Shown here in pieces: positions 60,855 through 64,000 of a stretch of 64,000 nt of DNA. Origin of the DNA: Piper betle (lineage: Eukaryota; Streptophyta; Magnoliopsida; Piperales; Piperaceae); the NCBI GenBank assembly GCA_033002965.1, contig JAURVB010014626.1, positions 26,807 to 90,806 of the forward strand, read 5' to 3'. A program made the position numbers and the translations under genes. The notes beneath the pieces are model-generated. The model did no database searches. It saw only the letters and a list, made by a program, of their open reading frames with translations, and was not told where the DNA came from. Position 1 is the stretch's first letter. Each line of letters opens with the position of its first letter.

Positions 60855-61120
60855 ACAAATGTCATTTGTTAAGGTCAAAACTAAATATTTATATTAAATG
60901 CCTAATGTTAATTACTTCCACAAGAAAAATTCAAACTTCCAAGTGACCCTCAATTTAAAATTATCAAAAGCAAAAATTATATGCAGAAAGCATATATCAT
61001 TTGTCAAGGTCAAAACTAAATATTTACATTAAATGCCTAATGTTAGTTATTTTCTTCCAAAATGATTCAAATTTCTAAGTGGCCTACAATTTGAAATTAT
61101 CAAAACCAAAAATTATATGA
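60855..61120. repeat. Tandem duplication of about 135 bp
   Basis: The block starting TCATTTGTTAAGGTCAAAAC (60862) recurs as TCATTTGTCAAGGTCAAAAC (60997). Both continue with TAAATATTTA(T/C)ATTAAATG, CCTAATGTTA, then TCAAA(C/T)TT, AAGTG and AAAAATTATATG. Divergence of roughly 10-15 percent by eye. Confidence 0.88.
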
Positions 61121-61689
61121 TGAAAATTTTAAATTAAATTTTTAATATTCATATATAATAAATGTTTGCGCAAATTTGTAGCTTGTGTTTGGCCATTTGC
61201 ACAAACTCAAAAAATAAAAATAGGAGTTGTTGCCTCATTTGTTGAGGGTTTATACAATACAAATATTAGAGTTTGACGCACTTGTCACTAAAGCATATTC
61301 CAAATAAATTAATTACTAAGTACGAAATTTGCACAAAGAAATGACACAAATTTAATTTTTCATTAATAAATGCTTTGAGGTACAAAACTTTATAAATAAA
61401 CCCTTAGTTACAAAGGTCATTTCTTCACTCCATTGCAATATACGATTTTAAGCCTCAAATCAATCACTTAAAGATAATTACAATTTAGCAAATGTAATTA
61501 CTTAAAGGAGTATCATCACTTGTAATACACATAGTCTGTACCAACTCGATCTAAATGCTTTTTTTAATAAATATAAACTTGACTAATATTCAAATGAGCA
61601 CCAAAAAAACTATTTGATCAACTCAGGCTAGCCAAGTCCCAATTCAATTGACTAACCGATTCAATAGCCTTTAAGTAGCGATTCAACTA

Positions 61690-62010
61690 AACAAAGCAAA
61701 GCGAGTTCACGACTCAATTGGGCCAAGTGAACGAGTCAACTGAACAGAGTCAAGTGAGTACATGGACTCAATCAGAATAGCCAGTGGGCTAAACTAAGGT
61801 GGGTGAGTGCATAGACTCAACTAGAGTAAGCTAGTAAGGAGGCTAAACCAAGCAGAGCAAGAACGTGTACTCAACAAGACTAGGTTAGCAAAGAGGCTAA
61901 ACCGAGTAGGGTGAGCACATGGACTCAACCAAGCTAGGACTAGACTAAGCTAGCAAGGGAGCTGAACCAAGTTTGATGAGTTCATGGACTCAACCAAATT
62001 AGGTTAGCCT
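61690..62010. repeat. Minisatellite of about 50-64 bp units around GGACTCAAC
   Basis: Anchors (G)GACTCAA or ACTCAA at about 61764, 61813, 61869, 61921 and 61986 are followed by (C/A)AAGCTAGG/AGACTAGG, TTAGCAA, GGCTAAACC and GTGAGCACATG words. A weaker unit precedes at about 61705. All three frames are interrupted by stops. Confidence 0.78.
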
Positions 62011-62143
62011 CTTTGCTTAAGCCTAAAAAAATACACCAATGATTCGATGAATAGGCTTGATTTAAGTTTTCTCCCAAAATCAAATAATTTTTGACCTAGC
62101 CTCTTGTCCAGCCTTTAATCTGTGAGTGAAAAATGAGAATGAA

Positions 62144-62203
62144 AAACTCTATTTATAGAGGACAAAAGGTGGAAAACTCTATTTATAGAGAACAAGAGGC
62201 ATG
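62144..62203 (-). promoter_or_regulatory. Duplicated TATA-box-like segment
   Basis: GAAAAACTCTATTTATAGAG and GAAAACTCTATTTATAGAG lie in tandem about 30 bases apart. Read on the minus strand both give CTCTATAAATAGAG, a consensus plant TATA box. The GGACTCAAC minisatellite lies downstream in that sense. This looks like an old retroelement promoter, not assigned. Confidence 0.45.
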
Positions 62204-62678
62204 ACTAATTAGTAAGAATGCCCAAGAATATTCTTTTATTTTTCACATCTCTACGTGCAAATCCGACTTTTGAAAAGATTTTTGGTGATCTTTGAAATTT
62301 ATTTTGATTTTATCTAAAATTTATCAAAAAATCTTAAATAAATCATGTTGGTTGTTTCAAATGGCAAATCTGTAAATAGTTAGAAGTTGGTTGTGTCCAA
62401 TGGCAAATTTGTAAATAAGTGGACTTATCCAAGATTGCTCCACCATCCGGCTATATTTCCAATTTTTCCTATTCAAGACTTCATTCTTTCAAGTTTAACC
62501 AATATGGCTTATCTCTCCAAAGCTTCACAATATTCAAAATAACTATCATTGGTTGTTCCTTCATAAATCACCCGTCAAAGATTTACTCGATTCAATTAAT
62601 TTTATTTTGCTTTGTCACTATTTTTATATTGAATCGTAGTCGTATATTATCCACCATGTTTTATACGCGTTGATTATG
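62204..62678. other. Intergenic, no gene recognised
   Basis: AT-rich. The ORF 62419-62673 has a hydrophobic low-complexity translation without a motif. GTTGGTTGT..CAAATGGCAAAT appears twice (about 62346 and 62385), a small local duplication. Confidence 0.5.
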
Positions 62679-63782
62679 TGTAAAACTCACGACTCGTATT
62701 AGGGTTTTATAGCCGTTAGCCGGTCGGTTCGACCGTTGTCTGAGTCGGTTCAGCTTTTAAAACATGTGTGCGGGCTGAGGCCGACCGTGTGCATGTGCTA
62801 TGAAGGTTCGTGTATACCCAAGTATTCAATGATAGCATCAGATACGCATCAGCAGACTGTGTTATTAGTAGATATGAGAGTATACAGTTGATGGTTTTGC
62901 TTTTTATTTATTTATTTTGTGACCGTTGAATTTTTTTAAGCCGAATAATGCAATAGAACTCGTTAGATCATATTTGGGTGGGTTATTAGGTATAGAGCAT
63001 GTCATTTGGATGTCGTGGTGTTTGCTTTATTTTATGGGATTTTCCCGATTTTTCTAGATTTTTTTAGTATTTATTACAAGTTAGTTATCATTTTTTACAC
63101 AAGCTAGAGTCGAGTAAAGTTTTATTTATGAAATTGCCACCAAACACCCAACACCGTCAGGATGTTGCCATGTCATCCCCACCACCTTCAGCCTCCACCA
63201 CCACAACGCCATAATAGCCCCACGATTGCGCTGTTGCTCCCGACGTGATTTCACCGTTGTTGGTGCCGTTCTGTCGCTACTGTAATGCCGACGCCCTTCC
63301 CCTTGACCTCCCCAATATTTCCCCCTACCTAGTGCCGCAGCCAAGGCCAGTTGTGGGCCCGATCGGAGCAACTGATCACTTGCGCCAAACTCAATGCCGC
63401 CGCTGGCAATCATTGCCACCGTGACCACCCTTGCCATCACCAACATTGGGTCTTGCTCGCCGAGTCAGTGCTGACCTTACCCCCTATTGCCCTGCCGAAA
63501 GCTTCGCCGGAAAATCAGATTCACCGAAATTTGTCAAAAATTGCTTGATCTTCTGTCGAATCCCTCCGGTTGAACCAAGTCAAACTTCGGATGCAATAGG
63601 GTGCCAAATTCGAGCCTCAAACTGCATGACAAAACCCTAGCCATTGCCGATTACCGACAATAAGTGAGGCATAATTTATTTTAATTTAATTATTTAAAAG
63701 TAATAATTATTAGTATAGCATGCTAGGATGCTAGCATTGAATGATTAATGTGTTAGATATTTTTATGTTAATAAAAAATATG
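62679..63782 (+). mobile_element. Left part of a gypsy LTR, interrupted by the next LTR
   Basis: It begins TGTAAAACTCACGACTCGTA and follows the LTR at 504 in order: GGTCGGTTCGACCGTT, GAACTCGTTAGATCATATTT with GGGTGGGTTATTAG, CTAGAGTCGAGTAAAGTTTT, a GC-rich block (63130-63560), AATAGGGTGCCAAATTCGAG, GAGGCATAATTTATTTTAAT and GCATGCTAGGAT. It stops where a new LTR start appears, at a point equivalent to about 1750 in the first LTR. Its right part should lie beyond the window. Confidence 0.87.
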
Positions 63783-64000
63783 TGTAAAACCCACGATTCG
63801 AGTTAGGGTTTTATATTCAGAACCGGTCGGGTCGACCGTTATTTTTCGAGTTGAGTCAGTTTCAGGACACGTGTACCGAGCCGATGCCGGTCTCGTGTAT
63901 GAGCTATGAGGGCCATGCGTACCCAAATATATGATGATAACGTCATGAATACAGCAGAACAGAATGAGTTATCAGATATATGAGAGTATGCCAGTCATTT
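63783..64000 (+). mobile_element. Start of another gypsy LTR, cut by the window edge
   Basis: TGTAAAACCCACGATTCGAG, then GGTTTTATATTCAGAACCGG, GAGTTGAGTCAGTTTCAGGA and CACGTGTACCGAGCC. This is almost the exact reverse complement of the end of the solo LTR near 26600-26788, so the two belong to one young subfamily. Whether a full element or a solo LTR follows cannot be seen. Confidence 0.88.

Overview
The window is nuclear DNA of a flowering plant. The evidence is one multi-exon TOPLESS-type corepressor gene with GT-AG introns, plant LTR retrotransposons of the Ty3/gypsy and Ty1/copia classes, an endogenous plant pararetrovirus, a dead TBL/PMR5-type cell-wall acetyltransferase gene, and long AT-rich intergenic stretches. 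The species cannot be fixed from the sequence alone. No rRNA, tRNA or CRISPR locus was seen.

Layout. 1-5281: 3' end of a chromodomain-bearing gypsy element (integrase tail, polypurine tract, about 2.9 kb LTR), followed directly by the 3' part of an older LTR of the same family. 5282 to about 7560: decayed copia pol with the start of its 3' LTR. About 7560-10090: AT-rich DNA with a TTGA-rich tract and a 28-bp perfect palindrome. 10092-11752 (-): trichome-birefringence-like pseudogene. About 12050-14560: decayed LTR retroelement on the minus strand. 15029-19999: near full-length but dead copia element. 20640-21290: three diverged copies of a repeat of about 200 bp. 21780-26999: a GC-rich LTR relic with an AT-rich minisatellite built on GACTCGAGTC-like cores, split by a 2993-bp solo LTR with a 5-bp target duplication. 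About 27110-34080: endogenous pararetrovirus, circularly permuted. 37250-45000 (-): TOPLESS-related gene, 25 coding exons, the only gene here that looks host-functional. 45300-62670: mostly AT-rich intergenic DNA with a TRIM-like element (49442-50058), a MULE-like element carrying LTR-like GC-rich DNA (51305-52105), dispersed GGATATGAAT-type repeats and several minisatellites. 62679-64000: two nested partial gypsy LTRs.

How it fits together. The genes do not form a pathway. One conserved transcriptional corepressor gene sits in a repeat-dense neighbourhood where one gypsy LTR family has inserted repeatedly, into its own older copies as well as into other DNA. The corepressor model is coherent: the splice sites I read give 3401 coding nt, one short of 3402 (1133 codons plus stop), and the missing base falls in a T5 run of exon 2.

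The least expected item is the pararetrovirus. Its order is badnavirus/tungrovirus-like (tRNA-Met primer site, two small coiled-coil ORFs joined by overlapping stop/start codons, then movement protein, capsid and RT/RNase H), but the ORF after RNase H begins with a viroplasmin-like segment, a domain known from the caulimovirus/soymovirus side of the family. All its frames are broken, and part of the polyprotein (rest of the zinc knuckle, protease) is absent at the permutation point.
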